Source: JACPYG01 sp038063015 (GTDB taxonomy: Bacteria; Patescibacteriota; Minisyncoccia; Minisyncoccales; Staskawiczbacteraceae). From it: 54,129 nt of DNA. A model generated the notes under the pieces. It saw only the letters and a list, made by a program, of their open reading frames with translations. It made no database searches and was not told where the DNA came from. The position numbers were made by a program, and so were the translations under genes. Location: the NCBI GenBank assembly GCA_038063015.1, contig JBBTVX010000010.1:1-54129 (forward strand). The letters run 5' to 3'. Every line of letters starts with the position of its first letter. Positions within the stretch are counted from its first letter, which is position 1. Shown piece by piece: positions 8,653 through 15,853 of the stretch.

Positions 8653-9180
8653 ATGACAAAAGAAAATAACATAAACAATGGAAAATCCTTCGATGCGGCT
8701 CAGGATAAACTCAAGGAGCTTGAGCTTAAATGCGAGGAATATTTGAATGGCTGGAAAAGGGAGCGCGCCGATTTTTTGAATTACAAAAAAGACGAAATAG
8801 AAAGGATTGGATTTTTGGGAAAATACGTGAAAGAAGATATGATTTTAAAAATTCTACCGATTTTAGATAATATTTATTTAGCCGAAAAACAACTGCCGGA
8901 AAATTTAAAAAATAGCTCAACGGGTTCGCCACAAGTCGTTGAATGGACCAAGGGGTTTTTGCAAATACAAAATCAAATATTAGATTTTCTTAAAAAAGAG
9001 GGGATTGAAGAAATAAAAACCATTGGCCAAAAATTCGACCCAAACCTTATGGAGGCAACGGAAGAAGTCCGCGGAGGACAGTCCTCCGCGGAATCTGGAA
9101 TTGTGACGGAAGAAATAAAAAAGGGCTATACTATGGACGGCAAAGTGATCAGACCAACTAAGGTTAAAATAAGTAAATAA
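8653..9180 (+). CDS. grpE: Nucleotide exchange factor GrpE
   Basis: GrpE releases ADP from DnaK. The 175-aa protein has the usual N-terminal coiled coil (KLKELELKCEEYLNGWKRERADFLNYKK) and C-terminal beta domain (KFDPNLMEA, EEIKKGYTMDGKVIRPTKVKIS). It lies between hrcA and dnaK in one operon. The gene is patched with repeat-like segments: TCCTTCGATGCGGCTCAGGA at 8686-8705 encodes SFDAAQDK near the N-terminus, a stretch encoding STGSPQVVEW near 8920 looks foreign, and a 25-bp palindrome at 9068-9092 encodes RGGQSSA in the C-terminal region. All are in frame, and the core motifs of the protein are intact. Confidence 0.95.
   Translation: MTKENNINNGKSFDAAQDKLKELELKCEEYLNGWKRERADFLNYKKDEIERIGFLGKYVKEDMILKILPILDNIYLAEKQLPENLKNSSTGSPQVVEWTKGFLQIQNQILDFLKKEGIEEIKTIGQKFDPNLMEATEEVRGGQSSAESGIVTEEIKKGYTMDGKVIRPTKVKISK
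8686..8705. repeat. In-frame TCCTTCGA...CTCAGGA element in grpE
   Basis: This imperfect palindrome resembles the 'CTTCGACAAGCTCAGG' elements that I recall as abundant in Parcubacteria genomes. A related copy lies in murC at 34975-34994. Confidence 0.55.
9068..9092. repeat. In-frame odd palindrome, CCGCGGAGGAC family
   Basis: Two perfect 12-base arms flank a central A. The core is the same as in the element at 4163-4195, but with the complementary central base, as if inserted in the opposite orientation. It encodes RGGQSSA. Confidence 0.85.
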
Positions 9181-9204
9181 GTAATATAATTAAAATTAAA
9201 TAAT

Positions 9205-11103
9205 ATGTCAAAAATATTAGGTATTGATTTGGGCACAACTTTTTCAGCCATGGCTGTGGTGGAAAATGGCGAGGCGAAAATTGTTGAAAACAAAGAAGGA
9301 GCGAGAACAACCCCGTCTATTGTCGCCATTTCTAAGGGGGGCGAAAGAGTTGTCGGTGTTTTAGCAAAGAGGCAGGCAGTCACAAATCACGAAAATACAA
9401 TTTATTCTGTAAAAAGATTAATCGGCAGAAAATTTTCTGACGCAGAAGTTCAAAGAGATAAAAAACTTCTGCCTTATGAAATAAAAGAATCGTCTGATGG
9501 CGGAGTGGATGTAAAAATGGGTGATAAATGGTTAAATCCAGCCGAAATTTCGGCAATGATTTTACAAAAATTAAAAGCCGACGCTGAAGCAAAATTAGGA
9601 GAAACTATCACAGACGCAATTATTACTTGCCCCGCTTATTTTGACGACTCGCAAAGAAAGGCGACAAAAATTGCTGGAGAAATTGCCGGTTTTAATGTAA
9701 AGCGGATAATCAATGAGCCGACCGCCGCGGCTTTAGCTTACGGCTTGACAAAAAAGAAAGATGAAAAAATAGTTGTTTATGATTTTGGCGGTGGCACTTT
9801 TGATATCTCTATTTTGGATGTGGGAGCTGATACTGTTGAAGTAAAAGCAACTGGCGGAGACACGCATCTTGGTGGCGACGATTTTGACCAAAGAGTAATG
9901 GACTGGCTGGTAAAAGAATTTAAAAAAGACAACGGTGTTGATTTGTCAAAAGATAATTTAGCGTTGCAAAGAATAAAAGAAACTGCCGAAAAGGCGAAAA
10001 TAGAATTATCCTCAAGCATAGAAACAGAAATAAATCTTCCCTTTATTACTTCTGACGCTTCTGGTCCAAAACACTTGCTTTACAAGTTAACCAGGGCGCA
10101 ATTTGAAAATATGGTTCAAGATTATATTTCAAAATCAATTGATTTGGTAAAGAAAACTCTAAAAGAAGCAAATTTAGAACCCCAAAATATTGATGAAATT
10201 GTCTTAGTCGGCGGGCAAACCAGAATGCCAAAAATACAAGAAGAAGTAAAAAAACTTTTTAACAAAGAACCGAATAAAGAAGTAAATCCTGATGAAGTTG
10301 TTGCAATTGGCGCGGCAATTCAGGGAGGAATAATGCAGGGCAATGTAAGAGACGTACTGCTATTAGATGTGACGCCCTTGTCATTGGGCATTGAAACATT
10401 AGGCGGAGTAAGTACGGTTTTAATTTCTAAAAACACAACCGTGCCGACTTCAAAGACACAAATATTTTCTACCGCGGCAGACAGCCAAACCTCCGTTGAA
10501 ATACATGTATTGCAGGGAGAAAGACCAATGGCTCAAGACAATAAAACCCTGGGAAGATTTCTTTTAGACGGCATTCCGCCGGCTCCCAGAGGGCTTCCGC
10601 AGGTTGAAGTTTCGTTCGATATAGATGCTAACGGAATATTAAATGTTTCGGCAAAAGACAAGGCAACCAATAAATCGCAATCTATTAGAATTGAAGGGTC
10701 GGCCGGTATTTCAAAAGAAGAAGTTGAAAAAATGAGAAAAGACGCTGAATTGCACGCAGAAGAAGATAAAAAGAAACAATCTTTAATTGAAGCTAAAAAT
10801 ATCGCTGACGCTTTGGTTTATACATCTGAAAAAACTTTAAAAGACTCCGGCGATAAAATAAATCCTGAAATGAAAAAAGACGCTGAAGAAAAAATAGAAT
10901 CATTGAAAAAAGCTAAAGAAAGTGATAATATAGAAGAAATTAAAAATAAAACGCAAGAATTGTCGGAAGCAATACAAAAAGCCGGAGCCGAACTTTATAA
11001 AACACAGCCAAATTCGCCGGCTGGCGAAGAAAAAAAACCGGAAGAAGACAAACCCAAAGAAAACAACGACAATGCAGAAGAAGGAAAATATACTGAAAAA
11101 TAA
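9205..11103 (+). CDS. dnaK: Molecular chaperone DnaK (Hsp70)
   Basis: The ATP-dependent Hsp70 chaperone has the full length of 632 aa. The nucleotide-binding domain shows GIDLGTTFSAMAVV at the N-terminus, NEPTAAALAYG, VYDFGGGTFDISIL and the LVGGQTRMPKIQ motif. The substrate-binding domain shows LLLDVTPLSLGIETLGG and FDIDANGILNVSAKDK. The C-terminal lid is followed by an acidic, Lys/Glu-rich tail. An in-frame TTCGCC-GGCT-GGCGAA palindrome (11013-11028) encodes SPAGEE in this dispensable tail. It is transcribed with hrcA and grpE upstream and dnaJ 11 bp downstream, presumably under CIRCE/HrcA control. Confidence 0.98.
   Translation: MSKILGIDLGTTFSAMAVVENGEAKIVENKEGARTTPSIVAISKGGERVVGVLAKRQAVTNHENTIYSVKRLIGRKFSDAEVQRDKKLLPYEIKESSDGGVDVKMGDKWLNPAEISAMILQKLKADAEAKLGETITDAIITCPAYFDDSQRKATKIAGEIAGFNVKRIINEPTAAALAYGLTKKKDEKIVVYDFGGGTFDISILDVGADTVEVKATGGDTHLGGDDFDQRVMDWLVKEFKKDNGVDLSKDNLALQRIKETAEKAKIELSSSIETEINLPFITSDASGPKHLLYKLTRAQFENMVQDYISKSIDLVKKTLKEANLEPQNIDEIVLVGGQTRMPKIQEEVKKLFNKEPNKEVNPDEVVAIGAAIQGGIMQGNVRDVLLLDVTPLSLGIETLGGVSTVLISKNTTVPTSKTQIFSTAADSQTSVEIHVLQGERPMAQDNKTLGRFLLDGIPPAPRGLPQVEVSFDIDANGILNVSAKDKATNKSQSIRIEGSAGISKEEVEKMRKDAELHAEEDKKKQSLIEAKNIADALVYTSEKTLKDSGDKINPEMKKDAEEKIESLKKAKESDNIEEIKNKTQELSEAIQKAGAELYKTQPNSPAGEEKKPEEDKPKENNDNAEEGKYTEK
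11013..11028. repeat. In-frame TTCGCC-GGCT-GGCGAA hairpin in dnaK tail
   Basis: A 6-bp perfect stem with a GGCT loop. A sibling with the same loop (TCCGCC-GGCT-GGCGGA) is in the murL-murD fusion gene at 26311-26326. Confidence 0.6.
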
Positions 11104-11114
11104 TTTAAAATATA

Positions 11115-12203
11115 ATGGATTATTACCAAGTCTTAGGAGTTGCAAAAAGCGCCTCAGAAGACGAAATAAAAAAAGCCTTTCACAAATTGGCTCATAAATA
11201 TCACCCGGACAAGGGCGGGGATGAAAAAAAGTTTAAAGAGATAAACGAAGCTTATCAGGTGCTTTCAAATAAAGAAAAAAGAAATCAGTATGACCAGTTC
11301 GGCAGAGTATTTGACGGAGCAATGCCCGGCGGGAATCAAGGACAAGGCTTTGATTTTAGTTGGGCTTGGGGCAACCAAAATCAGAGTCAGGAGTTTGATT
11401 TCGGAGATTTAAGCGATGTCTTTGAAGATTTCCTTGGTTTTGGCGGAAGACGCGCGGCAAAAAAAGACAGCAAAAAAGGCAAAGATATCCAAGTGGACAT
11501 AGAAATATCGTTAGAACAAACTTTAAAAGAAACTGTTGAAAAAATAAATTTAGCGAAAACAGTTGTCTGTCACAGGTGCAAGGGTAATGGAGCTGAACCT
11601 GGAACTAAAATTAAAGAATGTTTTTCCTGCCGAGGCACCGGCCAAGTGCAACAAGTCAAAAAAACTTTTTTGGGGTCTTATACAACTGTTGCTGTTTGTC
11701 CAGCCTGCCAGGGAGAAGGAACAACTCCGGAAAAACCCTGTAATGTGTGTCGTGGACATGGCAGAATAAATGGGGATGAAACAATAGATGTTTTCATACC
11801 AGCCGGCATTGATACGAATCAAATAATAAAAATTGAAGGAAAGGGCGAAGCGGGAAAAAAAGGAGGAAAAACAGGAAATCTTTTTGTCAGAATATTTGTA
11901 AAAAAACACAATGTTTTTGAAAGAAGGGGAGACGATTTATATACTTTGGTTCAAATTAGTTTTCCGCAGGCAGCCATAGGAGATGAAGTTGAAGTTTCAA
12001 CATTAGACGGCACAAAAATATTATTAAATATACCAGCCGGAACAGAATCGGGAAAAGTTTTTAAAATATCCGGAAAGGGGATTCCGCGCTTTGGGGGATA
12101 TGGAAAAGGAAATTTATATGTTGAATTAATTATCAGAACGCCCAAAAAACTGACAAGAAAACAGAAAGAATTGCTGGAAGAACTGAAAAAAGAAGGACTG
12201 TGA
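11115..12203 (+). CDS. dnaJ: Co-chaperone DnaJ (Hsp40)
   Basis: DnaJ delivers unfolded clients to DnaK and stimulates its ATPase. The 362-aa protein has a J domain with HPD at residues 30-32, a Gly/Phe-rich linker, and a zinc domain with four CxxCxGxG-type repeats (CHRCKGNG, CFSCRGTG, CPACQGEG, CNVCRGHG). The two C-terminal beta domains and IIRTPKKLTRKQKELLEEL end the protein. It is a type I DnaJ of near-standard length and closes the heat-shock operon, 11 bp after dnaK. tRNA-Lys begins 16 bp downstream with no evident terminator between them. Confidence 0.98.
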   Translation: MDYYQVLGVAKSASEDEIKKAFHKLAHKYHPDKGGDEKKFKEINEAYQVLSNKEKRNQYDQFGRVFDGAMPGGNQGQGFDFSWAWGNQNQSQEFDFGDLSDVFEDFLGFGGRRAAKKDSKKGKDIQVDIEISLEQTLKETVEKINLAKTVVCHRCKGNGAEPGTKIKECFSCRGTGQVQQVKKTFLGSYTTVAVCPACQGEGTTPEKPCNVCRGHGRINGDETIDVFIPAGIDTNQIIKIEGKGEAGKKGGKTGNLFVRIFVKKHNVFERRGDDLYTLVQISFPQAAIGDEVEVSTLDGTKILLNIPAGTESGKVFKISGKGIPRFGGYGKGNLYVELIIRTPKKLTRKQKELLEELKKEGL

Positions 12204-12219
12204 TAAACTGAAAATACGC

Positions 12220-12292
12220 GCCCCTGTAGCTCAATTGGTAGAGCAGCTCCCTTTTAAGGAGTTGGTTCCGAGTTCGAGTCTCGGCGGGGGCA
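12220..12292 (+). tRNA. tRNA-Lys(TTT)
   Basis: A complete cloverleaf is visible: acceptor GCCCCTG/CGGGGGC, D-arm GCTC/GAGC, anticodon loop CTTTTAA (anticodon TTT) and T-arm CCGAG-TTCGAGT-CTCGG. No CCA is encoded: the discriminator A is followed by CACG. It is likely co-transcribed with or just downstream of dnaJ. Confidence 0.95.
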
Positions 12293-12301
12293 CACGCTTG
12301 T

Positions 12302-12338
12302 GCTAATTCGAGTGACGGAGGGACATCGCCGAATTAGC
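12302..12338. repeat. Inverted repeat GCTAATTCG...CGAATTAGC 3' of tRNA-Lys
   Basis: A perfect 9-bp inverted repeat is separated by 19 bases, between the tRNA and the recombinase remnant. It could be an RNA hairpin or part of an old attachment or recombination site. Confidence 0.6.
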
Positions 12339-12339
12339 C

Positions 12340-12375
12340 AGCAAAAAATCATAGTAATTGCTACGATTTTTTGCT
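12340..12375. terminator. Bidirectional hairpin terminator
   Basis: AGCAAAAAATC (12340-12350) pairs with GATTTTTTGCT (12365-12375), giving T-runs on both strands. It can end transcription of the tRNA-Lys strand and of the convergent recombinase remnant. Confidence 0.75.
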
Positions 12376-12383
12376 TGATCTTG

Positions 12384-13079
12384 CTATTCCAAGTCAATCT
12401 TTTTGTCTTTCAAAGTCAGTTTTGTTTTTAGAAATGACAGCAGTTCTCGTTTCTCGTAAATTGATCCTTCGCGGAGCAGGTATTTGGCGTAATTTTTTAT
12501 GTCCACCTCGGAGTTTCGAGTTTCCTTTTTATGTCCGAGTACCCCGATTCGGAATTTGTTGAATCTATTAATTTCTTGTTCAATCTTTTCTCTTATTCCG
12601 AGTTCATCAAGATTTATGCGGTCTATTAAATTTATCAGCTCTTCAATTAATGTTGGCTCATTAAGTGGTGGGTTTTTGCAATCAATGTTTTTGCCTCGGG
12701 TGCAGAAATAGTAAACATGACGATTGACTCCGCCACCCTTTAGTTTTTTGAATTTTTCATCTACGGTAATAGATGAGCCACAGTATCCGCATCTGATTAA
12801 TTTTGTAAACGCAAATTCTTTAGATTCAGTTTTGGGTATAAAGTTTTCGTTTAGATTTGTCTGAACCTTATCAAATAGTTCCTTCGTGATAATCGGAATA
12901 TGTTTGCCTTGATACCAGTTTCCGCTTTTAATAGGATACTCAAACTCGCCGTAGTAAAAAGTGTTACGAAGAATCAGGTAAATATTTCCTAAGTTAGCTA
13001 AAATCCTAATTCCTGTTAGCCTGCCTGGTTCTCGATCGGCCAGTGACTTTTTGCCAGTGATTATTAATGTGCCAAACAC
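12384..13079 (-). pseudogene. Large serine recombinase, C-terminal remnant
   Basis: The 231-aa frame begins with GTG directly after a stop codon at 13086-13088 and has no resolvase catalytic domain. It starts inside the 'recombinase' domain (IYLILRNTFYYGEFEYPI, GNWYQGKHIPIITKELFDKVQ) and continues with a zinc beta-ribbon (CGYCGSS...YYFCTRGKNIDC) and a helical C-terminus. This matches the C-terminal half of CPR-type site-specific serine recombinases. With the catalytic serine domain missing, it cannot be an active recombinase. Its 3' end points at the 3' end of tRNA-Lys, as expected for the scar of an element integrated at that tRNA. A second recombinase end has the same orientation relative to tRNA-Glu at 53843. 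Confidence 0.85.
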
Positions 13080-13115
13080 TCGAGATTATTGTATTTTATT
13101 ATTTTTGAAGCCCGC

Positions 13116-13144
13116 TTGTCAAATTTTTATGCAAGGAGTAAATT
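13116..13144 (+). promoter_or_regulatory. Possible promoter and/or Shine-Dalgarno of the HEAT-like gene
   Basis: TTGTCA (13116-13121) and TAAATT (13139-13144) are 17 bp apart and end 6 bp before the ATG at 13151. AAGGAG at 13133-13138 lies in the same interval, so either leaderless or Shine-Dalgarno initiation is possible. Confidence 0.4.
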
Positions 13145-13150
13145 AACAAT

Positions 13151-13768
13151 ATGACAACCTTTGCTGAATTATTTAATACTATTTTAACCGCAGATAAAGA
13201 ATCAAGCCGGAAAGCGGCGCGACTGGTACGAAAATCAGTATACAGCTCTTATGGTCACGATAAGTATGAGCATATTATAGCAGTTATAGAAATCGCGCCG
13301 AATGAATATGCAAAAATTACCGATGATTTTCGGCAGGAAAATTTTGTAGTTGCCATTTCCACTATGTATTTTCTGCATAATCGCGAAAACCAGCCAGACT
13401 TTCTATTTCCTTGGCTGTTTGAATTGCTCTGGCATAAAAATGGAAACATCCGCCATGCCGCAGTGCGAATGATTAAAAACGAGCTTGGGCCATTAACTTA
13501 TCACATCCGTTTTCCAAATGAGGCGAGAGCCACCACCCGAGGAGTTTCTCGCGAATCAGCTAACCATATTTTGCTAAAGTTATTCTCGGCATTAAATAAT
13601 TTGCTGCACGAATCATGGAAGCCGGAGCATAAGAGATATAAATATATTGATTCTTTACCCAGCAGTACTTACAAATCAGCCCAACTGATTTTAAGCGAGT
13701 TAGAAGAGGACTGCGGAGAGGATTATATAAAACAAATGGAGGAAGCCCTGCATCTTGTTCCAAAATGA
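13151..13768 (+). CDS. Hypothetical protein with HEAT-like helical repeat
   Basis: The 205-aa soluble, helix-rich protein is of unknown function. The central part (PWLFELLWHKNGNIRHAAVRMI) reads like a HEAT-type repeat, and GNIRHAAVRMIKNELGPL resembles a motif I recall from hypothetical proteins in other CPR genomes. No catalytic signature is visible. An AAGGAG site lies 12 bp upstream of the ATG. It sits between a decayed recombinase and the DUF763 gene, a neighbourhood rich in hairpins, so it may be cargo of a former mobile element or simply a neighbour. The role is unknown. Confidence 0.75.
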   Translation: MTTFAELFNTILTADKESSRKAARLVRKSVYSSYGHDKYEHIIAVIEIAPNEYAKITDDFRQENFVVAISTMYFLHNRENQPDFLFPWLFELLWHKNGNIRHAAVRMIKNELGPLTYHIRFPNEARATTRGVSRESANHILLKLFSALNNLLHESWKPEHKRYKYIDSLPSSTYKSAQLILSELEEDCGEDYIKQMEEALHLVPK

Positions 13769-13844
13769 AACACTATGCTGTTTCATAATTTTGGCACACG
13801 GCACCGTGTCAAAACACACAAAATATTACACGGGTTTCGTGTAA
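13765..13844. repeat. Three consecutive hairpins before the DUF763 gene
   Basis: Stem-loops are ATGAAACA/TGTTTCAT (13765-13786), TTTTGGCACACGG/CCGTGTCAAAA (13789-13814, one bulge) and TTACACG/CGTGTAA (13826-13844). The motif ACACGG recurs, and GTAACATTT is directly repeated just downstream. The first may act as a terminator for the HEAT-like gene. Confidence 0.6.
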
Positions 13845-13897
13845 CATTTGTAACATTTTCCGACTAAAAGTGGAAAAAATGGTACACGGGTGGGGAT

Positions 13898-13906
13898 TGG
13901 TATAAT
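13898..13906 (+). promoter_or_regulatory. Extended -10 promoter of the DUF763 gene
   Basis: TGGTATAAT is a perfect extended -10 element. The ATG at 13915 is 8 bp after it, so transcription should start almost at the start codon. No clear -35 and no Shine-Dalgarno site are visible. Confidence 0.75.
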
Positions 13907-13914
13907 CAATTGTT

Positions 13915-15015
13915 ATGATTAACAAAGGAATAGCAACTTTTACTCTTGATTACGGAAAATGCCCGAAGTGGCTTTTTGACAGAATGGTTTTGCTGTCTAA
14001 GAGAATGATTTATGCCATTGTTAAAGAAGAGGGGGCAGATGAATTTGTAAAAAGAATTTCCGACCCGGTTTGGTTCCAATCATTGGGAACTGTTTTGGCG
14101 TTTGACTGGAATGCCTCCGGCTTAACAACAATTTTAACTGCGGCGCTAAAAGAAGCGATACGCGGAACAGAAAAAGATTTGGGAATTTTCATCTGCGGCG
14201 GAAAAGGAAAAACATCTTTAAAAACCCCTGAACAAATAATAAACTGGGCGGAAAAAATTTCTATGCCGGAAAAATCTGCCAATACGTTGGTATATAATTC
14301 TAAAATGGCTGCTAAGGTTGACAGCTCATTGGTTCAGGACGGATTTATAATTTATCACCATAGTTTTTTCTTTTCAAAAACGGGCGCCTGGACGGTTGTC
14401 CAGCAGGGAATGAATATACAAGAGCAATCAGCCCGCAGATACCATTGGTACTCGCAAAATATAAAAGACTTGATACAAGAACCTCATTCTGGAATTACCA
14501 GCAATTTGAAAATAAAAAATGTTTTAAATATGACTGCCAGCAAAAGCGGAAAAAACAGGGGATTGAGCGCAGAATTAGTCTCGCAAAATTTCAACACGTT
14601 AATGAAAGATATAACTTTGTTAAGAAAATATTATTCGCCTTTATCGCAAACTTTAAAATTGCAGAAAGGCAAAGAGCAGTTGACTTTACTGAATTTAGAA
14701 AACACTGAATTCAAATGGCACCCCGTGGTGACAGAAAATTTTTCCAAAAGCAAATATTTAGAAAAAATTCTCTGGCGGCTTTGCGACCAAAAGCCGGATA
14801 ATTACGAAAAATTATTGGCAACGCCCGGGGTCGGCCCAAAAACAATCAGGGCATTAGCCTTGGTGGCTGAAGTAATCTACGGAGCCGAACCGTCCTACGA
14901 GGATCCTGCCCGCTATTCTTTTGCCCATGGCGGAAAAGACGCAACCCCGTATCCGGTTGACCGCCAAACCTACGACCAAACCATAGAAAAATTAAAATCG
15001 TTTATCAAAAAATAG
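13915..15015 (+). CDS. DUF763 domain-containing protein
   Basis: The 366-aa protein shows DUF763 hallmarks: an N-terminal PKWLFDRM, the block RISDPVWFQSLGTVLAFDWNASGLTT, GALKEAIRG-like sequence and the LVYNSKMAAKVDSSLVQDG stretch. The C-terminal region contains a helix-hairpin-helix-like TPGVGPKTIRALALVAEVIYG and the terminal FAHGGKDATPYPVDRQTYD block. DUF763 is known mainly from archaea and scattered bacteria and has no established function. The HhH motif suggests DNA contact, possibly nuclease or repair activity, but this is inference. The gene appears monocistronic, with a leaderless promoter and flanking hairpin repeats. Confidence 0.9.
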   Translation: MINKGIATFTLDYGKCPKWLFDRMVLLSKRMIYAIVKEEGADEFVKRISDPVWFQSLGTVLAFDWNASGLTTILTAALKEAIRGTEKDLGIFICGGKGKTSLKTPEQIINWAEKISMPEKSANTLVYNSKMAAKVDSSLVQDGFIIYHHSFFFSKTGAWTVVQQGMNIQEQSARRYHWYSQNIKDLIQEPHSGITSNLKIKNVLNMTASKSGKNRGLSAELVSQNFNTLMKDITLLRKYYSPLSQTLKLQKGKEQLTLLNLENTEFKWHPVVTENFSKSKYLEKILWRLCDQKPDNYEKLLATPGVGPKTIRALALVAEVIYGAEPSYEDPARYSFAHGGKDATPYPVDRQTYDQTIEKLKSFIKK

Positions 15016-15025
15016 CTTTTATTAT

Positions 15026-15043
15026 CTGCCTGCCGGCAGGCAG
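15026..15043. repeat. Perfect 18-bp palindrome CTGCCTGCCGGCAGGCAG
   Basis: It is intergenic here. A near-identical copy lies in frame in the PolX-N-like gene at 37287-37306. I recall this palindrome as common in Parcubacteria genomes. Confidence 0.8.
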
Positions 15044-15106
15044 GCGCGACAAATAGACCCACAGAACTATCCATAGAACCATCTTATTATGCGACATTTT
15101 AATGTG

Positions 15107-15112
15107 TATAAT
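15107..15112 (+). promoter_or_regulatory. -10 box for tRNA-Ala transcription unit
   Basis: TATAAT lies 41 bp before the tRNA, with only a weak -35 (TTATTA at 15084). A second TATAAT at 15145-15150 is too close to the tRNA to produce its 5' end. Confidence 0.45.
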
Positions 15113-15153
15113 GTTGATTTTTTTATTAAAAGGGGTATTGTAAATATAATTTA

Positions 15154-15227
15154 GGGCCCATAGTAAATCGGCATTACGGATCCATGGCATGGATCAGGGC
15201 CGGGTTCGATTCCCGGTGGGTCCACCA
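15154..15227 (+). tRNA. tRNA-Ala(GGC), CCA encoded
   Basis: Acceptor GGGCCCA/TGGGTCC contains the G3-T70 wobble pair, the identity element for AlaRS. The D-arm is GTAA/TTAC with a short 7-base loop containing GG. The anticodon arm is GATCC/GGATC with loop ATGGCAT (anticodon GGC, with the A32-T38 pair typical of this isoacceptor), and the T-arm is CCGGG-TTCGATT-CCCGG. CCA is encoded at 15225-15227. A structured region follows immediately. Confidence 0.95.
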
Positions 15228-15604
15228 ATCGCTTCATTTTGTTCGAAGTTGCACGGTGCAAGAACAACAAGAACAAGATGAAAAGTTCTTTGAAATTTCA
15301 TGTTTCGTCCAATCCCGCCATGAGAGGATCTATCCTAGAAACGACCGGGACAATGGTCCCTTGAGGAGCACTTCGTTGGGTAAAGTCGTTAGCCGTGATT
15401 CCCAACAACGCAAAAGCGGGAATAAGATTTACGAGAGCACCTAAATAAGAATAACTTAGTTCCGAGGCACAACGGCTGCTTAAACTAAGCCTAATCTTTT
15501 TAGCAGACCGAGGCCTGCGAAAGTCTCTGCAGGATCGTTAGTTGAGAACAACTGCCGCATAGAACCATTCATACCAAGAATGATATTCTCTGCGGCCTTT
15601 TATT
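15228..15604 (+). ncRNA. Candidate structured RNA of unknown family downstream of tRNA-Ala
   Basis: These roughly 370 bases contain no credible ORF but many paired segments. A 12-bp stem joins CTTCATTTTGTTC (from 15232) with GAACAAGATGAAAAG. GGGAC-AATG-GTCCC is a tight hairpin, TTGGG/CCCAA closes an internal arm, and CCCGC/GCGGG pair at long range. CTTAGTT/AACTAAG encloses CCG/CGG, CCTGC/GCAGG is another arm, and AGTTG-AGAA-CAACT is a small hairpin. The region ends in a strong terminator-like stem. I see none of the conserved cores of RNase P RNA, tmRNA (no TTCGAC or recognisable tag), SRP RNA or group I/II introns. Function is unknown; it may be co-transcribed with tRNA-Ala. Confidence 0.5.
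15554..15604 (+). terminator. Terminator of the candidate structured RNA
   Basis: GCCGCA, AGAA and ATTCAT pair in order with ATGAT, TTCT and TGCGGC, giving a long interrupted stem followed by CCTTTTATTT. Confidence 0.75.
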
Positions 15605-15730
15605 TAAATTTGTAATAAACTATCAATTTGTGTCATAGTTACTTCAGGATAATTATAAATCTCGAGCCAATTTAAAGTTAGGAAATCGCCCGCCAATCGC
15701 AACTTTTGCTGTTTTGGAAAAGGATTGCCT

Positions 15731-15752
15731 CGGGGCTTCGCCTCGCTCGGGG
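15731..15752. repeat. GC-rich repeat containing TTCGCCTCGC
   Basis: CGGGGCTTCGCCTCGCTCGGGG lies in the 190-bp gap before ctpA and can form a 6-bp stem. Its TTCGCCTCGCT core recurs at 53925 beside tRNA-Glu. A T-run follows, so a terminator role is possible. Confidence 0.5.
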
Positions 15753-15796
15753 TGATTTTTTTTAATACTATTTTTATATGACTTTATCGTTTGGGA

Positions 15797-15825
15797 TTGA
15801 TTTGCAAAATGTTTTTTGGTATAAA
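15797..15825 (+). promoter_or_regulatory. ctpA promoter
   Basis: TTGATT (15797-15802), 17 bp, then TGG-TATAAA (15817-15825, extended -10). It lies inside the longest possible reading frame, which supports the downstream ATG at 15854 as the start. Confidence 0.65.
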
Positions 15826-15853
15826 GATTAAAGGTAAAAATTACAAATTATTT

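Noticed and set aside
12371..12711. Two small plus-strand ORFs (12371-12562, 12499-12711)
   Set aside because: Antisense to the recombinase remnant and overlapping its terminator; no coding features.
15145..15150. Second TATAAT as tRNA-Ala promoter
   Set aside because: It ends only 3 bp before the mature tRNA, so a normal start site would fall inside the tRNA.
15184..15444. 86-aa ORF across tRNA-Ala and the structured region
   Set aside because: It starts inside a tRNA gene, has no ribosome-binding site and no recognisable domain, and lies over strong RNA secondary structure.
15228..15604. tmRNA or permuted tmRNA
   Set aside because: GCAAAAGCG...TAA could suggest a tag frame, but there is no TTCGAC motif, no ALAA-like tag end, and the preceding element is a complete tRNA-Ala with anticodon arm.
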